From Advenella kashmirensis WT001 (lineage in GTDB: Bacteria > Pseudomonadota > Gammaproteobacteria > Burkholderiales > Burkholderiaceae_B), in contig NC_017964.1 of assembly GCF_000219915.2 (NCBI RefSeq), forward strand, positions 186,001-250,000: 64,000 nt of DNA, given 5' to 3'. The position numbers and the translations under genes were made by a program. Position 1 is the stretch's first letter. Each line of letters begins with the position of its first letter. This document shows positions 9,698-19,535 of this stretch, in pieces. The notes below the pieces were generated by a model, which worked only from the letters and a program-made list of their open reading frames with translations, did not search any database and was not told the origin of the DNA.

Positions 9698-10516
9698 CTA
9701 GGCGACGCGTTTTTCCTTTGCCAGTGCTTCCTGCGCGGCATATTCCTGCATCACGCTGTTGTGGATACGTGCGCGTAATGCATTGAACTCTGGTGTTTCC
9801 TGCAGCGATCGATTGCGAGGGTACGCAAAGGGGATATCGATCACTTCCCGAATGCGTGAAGGGCGTGCAGAAATGATCAGCACCTTATTGGACAGATACA
9901 CGGCTTCTTCTACCGAGTGCGTAATCAGCATCACCGTTTTGCCTTCCGCGTACAGCACATCCAGCAGCAGATCATGCATTGCGCTGCGGGTCTGGGCATC
10001 CAGCGCCCCAAACGGTTCGTCCATCAGGACAAATTCGGGACGCACCGCATAGGTTCGGGCGAGCGCCAGCCGCTGCTTCATGCCGCCCGACAGTGTTTTC
10101 GGAAATGCCTTGCGAAAATCGGCCAGCCCCATCAGGTTCAGATAACGATCCACAATTTCTTTCTTGTCTGCGGCATTCAGGTTCTTGCTCACTTTCAGGT
10201 TTAACCCGAATGCAATATTTTGCTCGACCGTGAGCCAGGGAAAAACGCCATACTCCTGGAACATGACGCCCCGATCCGGGCCAGGCTGCTCTATCGGTCT
10301 ACCATCTAGCATGACCGCGCCGCGGGTTGGCTTGACAAAGCCTGCGGCCATATTCATGAGCGTGGTCTTGCCGCATCCGGATGGCCCTACAAGTGAAATA
10401 AAATCGCCCTGGTTGACGCTAAAGGACATATCCCGGACAACTTCCAGTACACCACCCGGTGTATCAAACTGCATGGAAACATTGTCGAAAACAATCCGTT
10501 CTTTGTTTGTCTGCAT
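9698..10516 (-). CDS. ABC transporter ATP-binding protein (SsuB/TauB type)
   Basis: 272-residue ATPase of a NitT/TauT-type importer. Walker A is GPSGCGKTT (44-52), the Q-loop lies in MFQEYGVFPW, the signature is LSGGMKQR, Walker B is FVLMDEP followed by the D-loop GALD, and the switch histidine is in LLITHSVEEA. The start at 10516 has GGGGA at the right distance and lies two bases after the permease stop; an upstream in-frame ATG at 10543 would overlap the permease. Confidence 0.9.
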   Translation of the reverse strand: MQTNKERIVFDNVSMQFDTPGGVLEVVRDMSFSVNQGDFISLVGPSGCGKTTLMNMAAGFVKPTRGAVMLDGRPIEQPGPDRGVMFQEYGVFPWLTVEQNIAFGLNLKVSKNLNAADKKEIVDRYLNLMGLADFRKAFPKTLSGGMKQRLALARTYAVRPEFVLMDEPFGALDAQTRSAMHDLLLDVLYAEGKTVMLITHSVEEAVYLSNKVLIISARPSRIREVIDIPFAYPRNRSLQETPEFNALRARIHNSVMQEYAAQEALAKEKRVA

Positions 10517-10518
10517 GT

Positions 10519-11302
10519 CTATTCCCCGGCCCGGTCCTGCCAACTGATCAATCGGTTCGATAATTTGCGAATGGCCACATCCATCAAAAGGGCAATTGCG
10601 CCAATGCTAATAATCCCCACGTAAATGGCGCGCAAATCAAAGAATGCCGAAGCGTTCTGTATCATCGCGCCCAGGCCTTCCTGGGCTGCCACTAGTTCAG
10701 CCGCGACCAGGGTTGCCCATGCCACGCCCAGCGCGACCCTGAGCGCAGTCAGCATGTGGGGCACGGTCATGGGTACCATGACTTTGAGGAAAATTTCCAT
10801 ATCCGTGGCGCCCAGCGTTTTGGCCACGCGGATATACACGGGCTGATCTGATTCATGCCTTCGTACATCACAATGACGGCGGCAAAAAAGGAGGCATAGA
10901 AAAGAATCGCAATTTTGGCCATTTCCCCAATGCCGAAATACACAATCACAAGTGGAATAAGCGCGATAGGCGGCAGGCGCGGAAGAAATTGACCAGCGGG
11001 TCGACAAAACGCCGTATGGGCTTGTACCAGCCGATCAGAAAGCCAATGGGCACGGCCAGCAACATACCCAGCAGCAATCCGCCCACCACGCGCTGGATGG
11101 ACATGGCCATATTCACCAGCAGGCCTCCCTGGGTCAGGTGTGTCCAGAACGTTTGCAGCACTTCCAGTGGCGAAGGCAGCAAGGCCGGACTGATCCAGCC
11201 CGACGCGTGCACCAGCATCCAGACTGCGATCAGGCAGATAAAGGGAAAAAAGGACCAGGCCAGATTACCCGGTCGGTTGCTGCTACTTGTGGCTTTTGCC
11301 AT
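10519..11302 (-). pseudogene. ABC transporter permease (SsuC/TauC type), two frameshifts
   Basis: Inner-membrane permease of the BPD_transp_1 family, about 261 residues when repaired. The first part (WSFFPFICLIAVWMLVHASG through PLVNFFRA) breaks near 10978, the middle (VIVYFGIGEMAKIAILFYAS) breaks near 10845, and the last part holds the coupling-loop region RVAKTLGATDMEIFLKVMVP. Each break is repaired by one extra base. The ATG at 11302 has GGAG six bases upstream, whereas the ATG at 11314 has none. Confidence 0.82.
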
Positions 11303-11344
11303 CCTTGTCTCCATATGTTTTTTTAGGTGCAGCGTCCAGTGACC

Positions 11345-12103
11345 TCAATACTGGTGATGGGCGATATCGTTTTGCAGCAGATCGGTGTCAATCTGAATCA
11401 GCTGCGCAGGATACTGAATATGCGCGTAATACAGGATTTTGTCCGAGGGATCCTTGAAGACACGGCAGACATCGGCAATCGGATCACCCACCCCAATGTT
11501 CAAATGCGACGCCGTCTCCTTATCCGATACGGTGATGCGCATGATCTGCCGGGCCTGATGAATGCTGATATCAGGCCGCTTGGCCAACTGCGGTACTACC
11601 GGCGCGGTGCGAAAGCCGTCCGGGTCGCTGTCGAAAATCGTCTTGTCCAGATAAATATCAATAAGGCAATAAGGCGTGTTTTCACGGTAATGCACGCGGC
11701 GCAAACGCTGGTAGGACGCACTGTTACCATCAAAACCGAAGGCCGGATCCGGCGCCCGCTCGCCCGGCTCGATGGGCAACATACGAATTTTCAATGTCGA
11801 CACCGCCTGGACCAGTTCGTCAAAACTGTTGGCCAGCCTGAACCAGCGCTGTTCGGACAGGTCCTTGGCAACAAATGTGCCCACTCCACGCGTGCGCCGG
11901 ATAATGCCGTTGTCCTCCAGCAGGTTGAGCGCAGCGCGCAAGGTGATGCGTGATACCTCGAACTGCGCCACCAGATTGTCCAGGGTAGGAATCTGCTCAC
12001 CGAAACGCCATTGCTGGCTTTCGATCTTCTGGCGCATGAGCTTGGCCACCTGCAGATACAGCGGCATGCGGCTTTCGTTGCGAGGTTTTATTTCATTGTG
12101 CAT
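11345..12103 (-). CDS. GntR-family regulator, HutC/UTRA subfamily
   Basis: 252-residue regulator. The winged helix covers about 12-82 (PLYLQVAKLMRQKI, then VSRITLRAALNLLEDNGII and the wing RRTRGVGTFVAK). The remainder is a UTRA-type ligand domain containing YQRLRRVHYRENTPYCLIDI. It is the first gene of a tight minus-strand run with the ABC importer, GMC oxidoreductase and enolase-superfamily enzyme (42 bp to the permease). It probably responds to the imported substrate or a metabolite. It diverges from dmeR. Confidence 0.88.
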   Translation of the reverse strand: MHNEIKPRNESRMPLYLQVAKLMRQKIESQQWRFGEQIPTLDNLVAQFEVSRITLRAALNLLEDNGIIRRTRGVGTFVAKDLSEQRWFRLANSFDELVQAVSTLKIRMLPIEPGERAPDPAFGFDGNSASYQRLRRVHYRENTPYCLIDIYLDKTIFDSDPDGFRTAPVVPQLAKRPDISIHQARQIMRITVSDKETASHLNIGVGDPIADVCRVFKDPSDKILYYAHIQYPAQLIQIDTDLLQNDIAHHQY

Positions 12104-12233
12104 ATCATCATATTAATAAGCACAATTGAAATATACAAGTAGGGGTTAGCCCGGACAAATGTGGCCCGGGAATATACATACTATCGGCGATTGTCGATTG
12201 TGCAAACCAGTCCGCTGAATTATGATTACGGTC

Positions 12234-12258
12234 TATATAGCATAGGGGGGTAGGGTAT
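12234..12258 (+). promoter_or_regulatory. G-tract operator of dmeRF overlapping the dmeR ribosome binding site
   Basis: A run of six G flanked by AT-rich half sites (ATAGCATA and TAGGGTAT) ends at the dmeR start codon. RcnR/CsoR-type Ni/Co repressors are known to bind G-tract sites with AT-rich flanks. Here the tract is also the only plausible Shine-Dalgarno for dmeR, so bound repressor could also obstruct translation signals. Confidence 0.55.
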
Positions 12259-12532
12259 GGCGCATTTACATGCTGATAACGAGGAATTACTCAAGCGGGT
12301 TCGCAGAATTGCCGGACAGGTCCAGGCCATTGAGCGCGCGCTGCAGGCCAAGGCCGATTGTGGCAAGACGTTGCATCTTGTGGCCGCGACGCGCGGCGCC
12401 TTAAACGGATTGCTTGAACAGATTATAGAAACGCATGCGCAATTTCATGTTGCTGACCCGGGATTGAGCGATGAGCAGCGCCAGGCGGGCGTGAACGAAT
12501 TGCTCAAGGCGATTCGCCAGTATTCGAAATAA
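12257..12532 (+). CDS. dmeR: metal-sensing repressor DmeR (RcnR/CsoR/FrmR family)
   Basis: 91-residue all-helical DUF156 protein. HLHADNEELLKRVRRIAGQV carries the N-terminal histidines (His3, His5) near the expected Ni/Co site; Cys35 (KADCGKTL), the LVAATRGALNGLL helix and His60 (IIETHAQF) supply the remaining ligands. Such tetramers release DNA on binding Co(II) or Ni(II). The partner dmeF starts ten bases downstream, which distinguishes it from formaldehyde-sensing FrmR. Confidence 0.85.
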   Translation: MAHLHADNEELLKRVRRIAGQVQAIERALQAKADCGKTLHLVAATRGALNGLLEQIIETHAQFHVADPGLSDEQRQAGVNELLKAIRQYSK

Positions 12533-12541
12533 AAGGAACAG

Positions 12542-13540
12542 ATGATGTATTCGGAACACAGCCCCCATAGCCATGCGTTTCTGGGCGCAGCCCATGATGA
12601 GAATGCCAGGCGCACGCTGTGGGTGGTCATCCTGACATTTGTCATGATGATCGTGGAAATTGCGGCCGGCTATCTGACCGGCTCCATGGCCTTGCTGGCT
12701 GATGGCTTTCATATGGCCACGCATGCCGGTGCTCTTGGAATTGCGGCGGGCGCATACGCGTTTGCACGGCGCAATGTAGACAACCAGCGTTTCAGCTTCG
12801 GAACCGGCAAGGTAGGAGATCTGGCCGGGTTTGCGTCTGCGCTCATTCTTGCCATGGTGGCCCTCGGCATAGCGGTTGAATCAGTCGCCAGATTGTTGAA
12901 TCCCACCAGCGTTGCATTTGGGGAGGCCGCCATTGTTGCAATTGTCGGCTTGATCGTCAATGTTGTGAGCGCGCTCATGCTGTCGGGCGGCCATCATCAC
13001 GGACACGCTCATCACAGTCATCACCACCATGGGGCTGCCGGCGACCACGGACACGATCATGCGCACGGACATGCCTCTGGCGGCGACAATAACATTCGGG
13101 CTGCCTATATCCATGTGCTGGCCGATGCCCTGACCTCGGTCCTGGCCATTGTAGCCCTGCTGGCAGGCCGTTATTTTGGCTGGGTATGGCTGGATCCGGC
13201 GATGGGCGTGGTGGGCTCATTGGTTATCGGCAGATGGGCCTACAGCCTGATGAAGGCCAGTGCTGCCGTGCTGCTGGACGTGACAGACGAACACGTTGCG
13301 CAGGAGATTCGCGACATACTGGCGCCGGTACCCGATGTAAATATCACTGACCTGCACGTCTGGCAAGTCGGGCCACAGGCTCGCGCGGCCATTGTCAGCG
13401 TGGCGGGTAACGGCCTGACGGCCTGGCAAATACGCGAGCAGTTGTGGCCGGTCCATGAAATATCACATTTGACCATTGAATGCGAGACGGCACCCACGCC
13501 GTCCCGCGAACCTTCTGTCCCTGAGGCTGCCCGTACTTAG
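12542..13540 (+). CDS. dmeF: cation diffusion facilitator DmeF (Co/Ni efflux)
   Basis: 332-residue CDF antiporter with six predicted membrane helices. TM2 has Asp54, His57 and His61 in LLADGFHMATHAGALG, the DmeF form where other CDF proteins have Asp in place of His61. A histidine-rich cytoplasmic loop follows (about 149-181, GGHHHGHAHHSHHHH and onward), and TM5 carries HVLADALTS. The cytoplasmic C-terminal domain includes DLHVWQVG. It exports Co(II)/Ni(II) from the cytoplasm by proton exchange. AAGGAACAG precedes the start. Confidence 0.9.
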   Translation: MMYSEHSPHSHAFLGAAHDENARRTLWVVILTFVMMIVEIAAGYLTGSMALLADGFHMATHAGALGIAAGAYAFARRNVDNQRFSFGTGKVGDLAGFASALILAMVALGIAVESVARLLNPTSVAFGEAAIVAIVGLIVNVVSALMLSGGHHHGHAHHSHHHHGAAGDHGHDHAHGHASGGDNNIRAAYIHVLADALTSVLAIVALLAGRYFGWVWLDPAMGVVGSLVIGRWAYSLMKASAAVLLDVTDEHVAQEIRDILAPVPDVNITDLHVWQVGPQARAAIVSVAGNGLTAWQIREQLWPVHEISHLTIECETAPTPSREPSVPEAART

Positions 13541-13618
13541 CACATACAAGTCAGGTCGGCTAGCGAGTCGTTACTGCGTGGTGGAACCGCTCAGCAGTTG
13601 CGTCCGGCATATGTACGT

Positions 13619-13646
13619 GCAGCGGATCTCTCGCATGATCCGCTGC
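13619..13646. terminator. hairpin between convergent dmeF and binding-protein gene
   Basis: GCAGCGGATC and GATCCGCTGC form a perfect 10-bp stem with an 8-base loop in the gap between two convergent genes. No strong T run follows. Confidence 0.5.
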
Positions 13647-13737
13647 CGCTTATGCTTTTGTTAATCAACGCTTCTGTCAAACAACCAGTCGTAGATCACC
13701 TGGCTGGATGACAAAGAACCCACCAGCGGCCCCTTGT

Positions 13738-14547
13738 TTATTGTGCCGGGAAGGCCGGTTCCAGGCCGTTTTGCCGTATCGTTTGAACGGCGGCAGGGGA
13801 GGTCAGGAATTTGATCAGATCATTGGCACCCTGTTGATTGCGCGCATGCGTGGTCACCCCGGCAGAAAAGACGGTGGCTTTTTGCAAGGCAGGTGGCAGC
13901 GGGCCCACGTAATCGGCCCCTTTGATCGGCAATAGCTCACTGACTTGCTGCAAGCCTAGAGAAGCATCACCGCGCGCCACCACGGCGCCTACGCGCTCGG
14001 ACACAATACGCTTGCTCTTGGCCTTAACCTGGGCCTCGATTCCCAGCTTCTTGATCATTTCCTTTTCATAATAGGTGCCGCTGGCGCTGGCAGAATAGGC
14101 GATGGAAGGCGCCGCCAGCAGGGCACGTTTTACCGCCTCGGCGCTGCTGATATCAGGTTTGGGGGCGCCCTTTTGCACGGAAATACCGATGAGCGAACGC
14201 ACCAGATCCACCTGGCTGCCCTTGACGACCTGACCCTTGTTGACAAGCTGATCCAGCGATTTGCGGGCCAGGATGACCATGTCTGCGGGTTCCTGTCGAT
14301 CCAGTCGGGCCGGAATGGAATCGGGCGCGCCGCCCATGGACGAGCCATGGACAATTTCAACGTGATAGCCCGATTGCTTTTCAAATTGCGGGGCAAGCGC
14401 TTCGACCGAAGAGGCAAAGCCGCCGGAAGAGATCACCGTTATCGTATTTTTCGGCGATTGTCCTGGCATGTGGCCGCAAGCGGCCAGTACAGCAGATAGT
14501 GCAAGCGTGACAAACATTGCGCGGCGACGGGGAAATTTGACAGGCAT
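13738..14547 (-). CDS. molybdate-type (ModA-like) substrate-binding lipoprotein
   Basis: 269-residue solute-binding protein with a lipoprotein signal: a charged start, hydrophobic core and lipobox LAAC with Cys24. The mature part resembles extracellular oxyanion-binding proteins (ITVISSGGFASSVEALAPQF, then ADMVILARKSLDQL, then AVVARGDASLGLQQVSELLP). No permease or ATPase gene is adjacent, so it may act with a distant transporter or in sensing. AGGAGAAAATATC precedes the ATG. A frameshifted lactate permease gene lies 170 bp upstream on the same strand. Ligand unknown. Confidence 0.75.
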   Translation of the reverse strand: MPVKFPRRRAMFVTLALSAVLAACGHMPGQSPKNTITVISSGGFASSVEALAPQFEKQSGYHVEIVHGSSMGGAPDSIPARLDRQEPADMVILARKSLDQLVNKGQVVKGSQVDLVRSLIGISVQKGAPKPDISSAEAVKRALLAAPSIAYSASASGTYYEKEMIKKLGIEAQVKAKSKRIVSERVGAVVARGDASLGLQQVSELLPIKGADYVGPLPPALQKATVFSAGVTTHARNQQGANDLIKFLTSPAAVQTIRQNGLEPAFPAQ

Positions 14548-14717
14548 GATATTTTCTCCTTGGGAATGGTCTCTGGTATTCAGTGATTTTGTTCTGCTGG
14601 CGCTCAGGCAGAGCGCGCATCAAGTTCAATTGCAGTGGCAGACCTGGATGGCCAGGCTGTTGCTTGACCGCCCGGTCTGTTCAGACACGGGCGGCCAGAT
14701 GGCTGATGGGCCGGTTG

Positions 14718-16413
14718 TTATTTGCCGATCAGCGGATCGGTTACACCGAAGGTGTAGAAAGCCAGCATGGCAATAACGCCGGTAAAGATCAGATAGTACA
14801 GCGTCGGCTGAATGGTTTTGCGCAAGGTGATACCTTCCCGACCAAGCAGCCCGACCGTTGCCGAGGCGGCCACGACGTTGTGAATGGCGATCATATTGCC
14901 GGCAGCAGCCCCCACTGCCTGCACTGCAATCATCATTGCGGTAGAGACGCCCAGCTGTTGAGCCACATTGAACTGGAAGTCAGCCAGCATCAGATTGGAC
15001 GCAGTATTGGAGCCGGTGATGAAAGCACCTAGCGCGCCCATCGCGGGTGCGAAGAAGGGGTAAACACTGCCCACGCTGTCCGAAACAAATTGCGCCATGG
15101 CCACGGGCATGGAGACCAGGTCCGCTGCATTAACGCCCGAGTTAATCAGAATTCGCACCATTGGGATGGTGAAAATCAGAACGAAGCCGGCACCCAGAAT
15201 GGTGCGGCACGATTCGCCAACAGCTTGCTGGATATCATTACGATTCATGCGATGCAGGAAAATCGTAATGAACACAACGAAAATGAGAATCCCGCCGGGC
15301 AGATACAGAGGCTCCAGCGTACCTGAAACCTTGTCTTCCCCCATGATATTGCTCCATCCGAAACTCACGGCATTGAGCGCCTGCTTGACGGGCTCAACCG
15401 TACGGGAGATGACCAGAAAAACGGCTAGCAGAATATAGGGCAGCCAGCCGTTGAATGTGGAAATAGGCGTCTTTCCCGCAGTTTCTACAGGTTTTACATC
15501 GATGTCCCCAATCCAGGTCTTTGGCCACTGGCTGGCCTCGGGAAAGTCCCATGTCTCGCGCGGAATAAGAAAGCCGCGCTTAGCCGCAGGAATGACGATC
15601 GCCAGCCCGACCAGGGCGCCGATCATTGAAGGAAACTCAGGTCCGAGAAACACCCCGGCCAGCATATAGGGAACCACAAAACACACACCCACGAACAGGG
15701 CAAATGGTGCGATGGCAAGTCCTTCCTTCCACGAACGATTTGCGCCAAAGGCCCTGACCATGATCATGACCATGATCAATGGCATCAATATGCCCACCAC
15801 GCCGTGCGTGAGCGCAACCTCGGAGGTAATCAGGCGGAAGTATTCTTCCCATGAGGAGCCTTGCGCGACCAGTTGTTCGGTAATGCCTGCCTTATTGACG
15901 CCGCCGGAGACGCCCACCACGATCGGGGTGCCAACGGCGCCAAAGGAAACCGGGGTAGACTGTATCATCATACCGACCACAACGGCTGCCAGCGCGGGAA
16001 AACCCAGGACAACCATCAGCGGCGCGGCTACGGCAGCGGGTGTGCCAAAGCCCGAAGCGCCTTCAATAAAGCAGCCGAACAGCCACGCCACAATAAGCGC
16101 TTGCACGCGTCTGTCGGGCTAATGTCCGTGAACCCTTTGCGAATCGCTGTGATACCGCCCGAGTGCTTCAGGGTATTGAGCAGCAAAATGGCGCCGAAGA
16201 TAATCCATAGAATGGAGGCAGTCAGAATCAGGCCTGCAGGGCTGAAGCGACCACGCGATTGACGCTCATCTGCCATGCAGTAAGAGCGATCACGGTCGTG
16301 ACAATGAATACAATAGGCATGACCACTTTGGCGGTCATTCTGAATCCGATCAATAGCACGCCTGCCAGAATCAGCGGCAGAAATGCAAGTAGCGCAAGCG
16401 CGGTGTTGCTCAT
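14718..16413 (-). pseudogene. L-lactate permease (LctP family), two frameshifts
   Basis: Twelve-helix or larger lactate/glycolate:proton symporter, about 565 residues when repaired. Pieces in order are [19 protein letters not shown], then [20 protein letters not shown] after a break near 16250, then [20 protein letters not shown] after a break near 16110. [13 protein letters not shown] is a hallmark of the family, and the C-terminal half is intact ([18 protein letters not shown]). AGGAGC lies 8 bases before the ATG at 16413. Known members import lactate or related 2-hydroxy acids. Confidence 0.85.
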
Positions 16414-16829
16414 ATTTGTTGCTCCTTTAGTTCTACAAATCATTTTTCCCGAAAGATGCACCTTTCAACGCGTTTGATCACTTCAGACACCGGCAGTTGC
16501 TTGTGGTATCCGAGCGCATGGCTGTCTCGACCATGCTCCGATAAAAGGCGCATAGAAAAAATGAATTGCCATGTTAACCTGAATATTTGATGAATAAGCG
16601 CCGCGCATGGCATCAGGCTAAGATTACGTTGCCAGCCTGTATAAGCCCGGCGATGAACGGTTTGCAGCCTTTGCCACATGGCCAGGCGACCATGTGCCTG
16701 GCGGCTTACGTTATGAGGGCATCACAGGGATAAGGCGCGCGCATGGCTTTCTACAGACATGCAAAGCGCATTGCGCGTGGCTTGTGTTCAATCGTGCACG
16801 TTGTCACAAAAAAATCCTGCTTGCGGTGC
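16414..16829. other. intergenic region, no confident gene
   Basis: 416 bases between the lactate permease start and the LysR-gene stop. An open frame at 16440-16679 on the minus strand (79 codons) has no ribosome binding site and no family resemblance I can name. I see no strong hairpin. Confidence 0.4.
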
Positions 16830-17746
16830 TCACTTTATTGTTCCCAGTTCGTTCAGATAGCCGCGATAGAAGTCAATAAACCGCTGAGCACGAGAGGAGA
16901 CCCGCCGGCCTGGCGGGTACACCGCATAAATGCCGACCTGCGGTAACGCCCACTGCTGCAGGACGGGCTCAAGGCTGCCTGCCGTGATGTCTGCGGTTAC
17001 GCTATGCTCGTCCAGTATCGAAATGCCATAACCTTCACGAAGCATGGCGCGCAGTGCGCCGGGTGAATCGACCGGATGCGGGACCTGACGTGTATGGTAG
17101 CGTTCGCATTATTGGGATGCTCGAACGTCCAGGTAAGTGGCGCGGGCAGCAAGGATAGGCAAATCCAGGGGTGATCAGCAAGATCGGCAGGCGTCTGGAT
17201 GGGTTTGGCCTTGCGTAAATAGGCCGGGGAGCCGACCACGAACTGACGCATGCTGCCCAGCTTGATGGCGCGCATGGACGAGTCACGCAACCAGCCCACC
17301 CGAATCGAGGCGTCAATGCCTTCGCTGATCAGGTCCTGGACGCGATCGCTTGAGCGCAGGTCGATATGCAGGTCAGGATGGCGTCGGGCGAAAATCGCCA
17401 CTGCGCTGGCCAGCGACAGGATGGAGTGATCAACCGTTGAACTCAGTCGCAAGGTGCCCGATAGTGTTGTTCTGTCTTCCCCCAATTGATCCAGCGTTTC
17501 CTGTAACTGGTCCAGCATGGGTTCACATTGTTCGAACAGTCTTCTGCCGGCATCGGTCAGGTTGACCTGGCGTGTAGTGCGTGTGAACAGGGGGGTACCC
17601 AGATGCTTTTCAAGGCGGCTGATCTGTATGCTGACTTTGGCTTTGGTCATGCCTAACTGCGTGGCTGCCGCCGTGAACCCGCGCAAGCGAGCCACCATGC
17701 AGAAAATGGCGAGTGCATTCAAATCAATGCCGACAGCAGTGTTCAT
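16830..17746 (-). pseudogene. LysR-family transcriptional regulator, frameshifted
   Basis: About 305 residues when repaired. The winged helix spans about 8-68 (LNALAIFCMVARLRGFTAAA, KAKVSIQISRLEKHLGTPLF); the co-inducer domain starts near 92 (SGTLRLSSTVDHSILSLASA) and runs to YPPGRRVSSRAQRFIDFYRG. The break is near 17085, where one base joins IHVRS to the segment leading to ALRAMLREGYGISILDE. It diverges from the NAD(P)-binding protein gene at 17891 with a dyad between them, a common LysR/target arrangement. Confidence 0.83.
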
Positions 17747-17753
17747 GATAAGT

Positions 17754-17776
17754 ATTGTTACTGATTCGGGAACAAT
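17754..17776. promoter_or_regulatory. LysR-type box (T-N11-A dyad)
   Basis: ATTGTT and AACAAT are perfect inverted repeats separated by 11 bases, giving the T-N11-A core of LysR-regulator sites. It lies 8 bases upstream of the LysR start codon, between the divergent genes. A second dyad, GATTCG (17763-17768) and CGAATC (17800-17805), overlaps it. Confidence 0.5.
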
Positions 17777-17890
17777 GAATTATAGTTTTACTTGTTTATC
17801 GAATCAATGAACTCTGCAATGATGTGTTTTCTGGTCTTTCGGATACACAAGGTGTCCAGCCATAGGTCAAATAACATTCAGGAGTTCAAT

Positions 17891-18528
17891 ATGAAAATCG
17901 CACTGATCGGCGCTACGGGTTTTATCGGCAATGCCGTGCTAAGAGAGGCGCTGGCACGCGGGTATCAGGTAACCGCCCTGGTGGCACATCCCGAAAAATT
18001 GCAGCCGCAGGACAATCTGACGATTGAGCAGGCAGATGTGCTGGATGGTGCAAAACTGGCGAGGCAACTGGCCGGGCATGATGGGGTAATTAGTGCATTC
18101 AGTGGTCACGCGCAGCAGGATGTCTATGGATACTACATGAAAGGTGTGGATTCAATTATCGCAGCAACAAAACAGGCGGCAATCAAGCGCCTGCTGATCG
18201 TGGGCGGCGCTGGCAGCCTGTACGCACAGCCAGGCGTGCTGGTCATCGATACGCCTGATTTTCCGCAACAGTGGAAAGCCACTGCGCAGGCGCCCGGGAT
18301 GTGCTCACGCAGTTGCGTAATGACCGTGATCTGGACTGGACCATGTTGAGTCCGTCGGCGATTATTGAACCGGGCGAGCGTACCGGCACATTCCGGCAGG
18401 CCGACGATGAACTGATCGTTGATGCTGACGGCCAAAGCCGTATCTCTACTCAGGACTTTGCATTGGCCATGATTGATGAGCTGGAAACACCGCGACACGT
18501 ACGGGCGCGTTTCACGGTCGGTTACTGA
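17891..18528 (+). pseudogene. NAD(P)-binding protein of the NmrA/YwnB type (COG2910-like), frameshifted
   Basis: About 212 residues when repaired. The N-terminal Rossmann motif is IALIGATGFIGNAVLREAL, followed by VTALVAHPEKL and the second half LLIVGGAGSLYAQPGV, as in atypical SDR proteins annotated as NADH-flavin reductases. One missing G at about 18288 (CAGG[G]CGCC) separates the frames; after repair it continues GARDVLTQLRNDRDLDWTML and ends RHVRARFTVGY. AGGAG lies 6 bases before the ATG. Probably controlled by the divergent LysR. Substrate unknown. Confidence 0.78.
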
Positions 18529-19078
18529 GGCGGCCCTGGGTGCAGCGGCGACGGCCCAGAGCGACGGAGCCGTTGAGGATTGTGCCAGCCGACTGGCCGG
18601 TCGGTCGTGCACTATCGTTTCTGCTGGCCAAAAGAGATGGCGGCCCCAATGGAAGGTTACCCGTGCCCGGGAATATCATTGTGCCGCCTGTCAGGGTTTT
18701 ATTTAACGTGCCACTCGCTGACTTACACACTGTTCTTCCCGGTTCCGTTAACTGACATCGCTGGGCGGTGCGACCGGAGCCGGGGCAAACGTGATCCGCA
18801 GTGCCGCTGGTGCCAGGTTCATGCTGCGCCAATCGTTGATCGGCATGTGCAGGAAAATCGCTCTCGGGTACAGATCAGGTCAATCATAAGGGGCACTCTC
18901 GCTGTCGTGCATGAACAGATGATTACCATTCGATCACTTTTCGTACATGACCGTCCGGCGTGCCTTTATTGCTGGAAAATATCACAAATGCGATCGTGAC
19001 TATCGGCGGGTCTGATGCACTGGTGTTCAGACCCGCCGCTGGTCGCACTTGAAAGTTCAGTGAATGGCGACAACGCCG
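18529..19078. other. 550-base region without a convincing gene
   Basis: Open frames here (longest 18580-18999, plus) overlap in several frames, lack good ribosome binding sites and match nothing I recognise. A perfect 12-bp inverted repeat, CGGCGGGTCTGA (19004-19015) and TCAGACCCGCCG (19027-19038), sits just past the 3' end of the minus-strand EthD gene. It may be its terminator, although no T tract follows. Confidence 0.45.
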
Positions 19079-19402
19079 CTAGCTGCGAGTATCGGTGACT
19101 ACTTCACTGAGCTGCAGTATCGGGGTCAGATCTGTGTAGTTGGGGATGTCGCCCAGAATTTCGTCGGCGTGCGGTCCGAATCCTGCCTGAAAGTCTTCGG
19201 CACTGTCACAGAAGATATGACACATACCGATATAGGTAGGGGGTGCATCGGGCGTGCCACCGGCGATGCCCCGGTCTATGGTGTAATATCGGCAACGCTC
19301 ACCCATGCGCTCCTTGAGCAAAGGCAAATGCTTGTCACGATAGTAATCGTGGTCAAAGCGCGCGCCTGGGGTGTTGGGGTACATCACACTGACTTTAATC
19401 AT
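19079..19402 (-). CDS. EthD-family protein
   Basis: 107-residue ferredoxin-like (dimeric alpha+beta barrel) protein. It starts IKVSVMYPNTPGARFDHDYY with the RDKHLPLLKERMG segment, as in EthD proteins linked to ETBE degradation and polyketide or aromatic metabolism. No catalytic residues can be assigned. It stands alone, with a strong inverted repeat downstream at 19004-19038. Confidence 0.85.
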   Translation of the reverse strand: MIKVSVMYPNTPGARFDHDYYRDKHLPLLKERMGERCRYYTIDRGIAGGTPDAPPTYIGMCHIFCDSAEDFQAGFGPHADEILGDIPNYTDLTPILQLSEVVTDTRS

Positions 19403-19535
19403 TACAACGTCTCCTTTGTCGATGGAATAATTATTTTTTGTATCTTAGCGCATTACATCCAATAGGCTGGCAATTGTACGTGTCCTGATGGTTTTGTTGT
19501 TTGACGCCGATCAAGATCACAGACCATGGCGTGGA

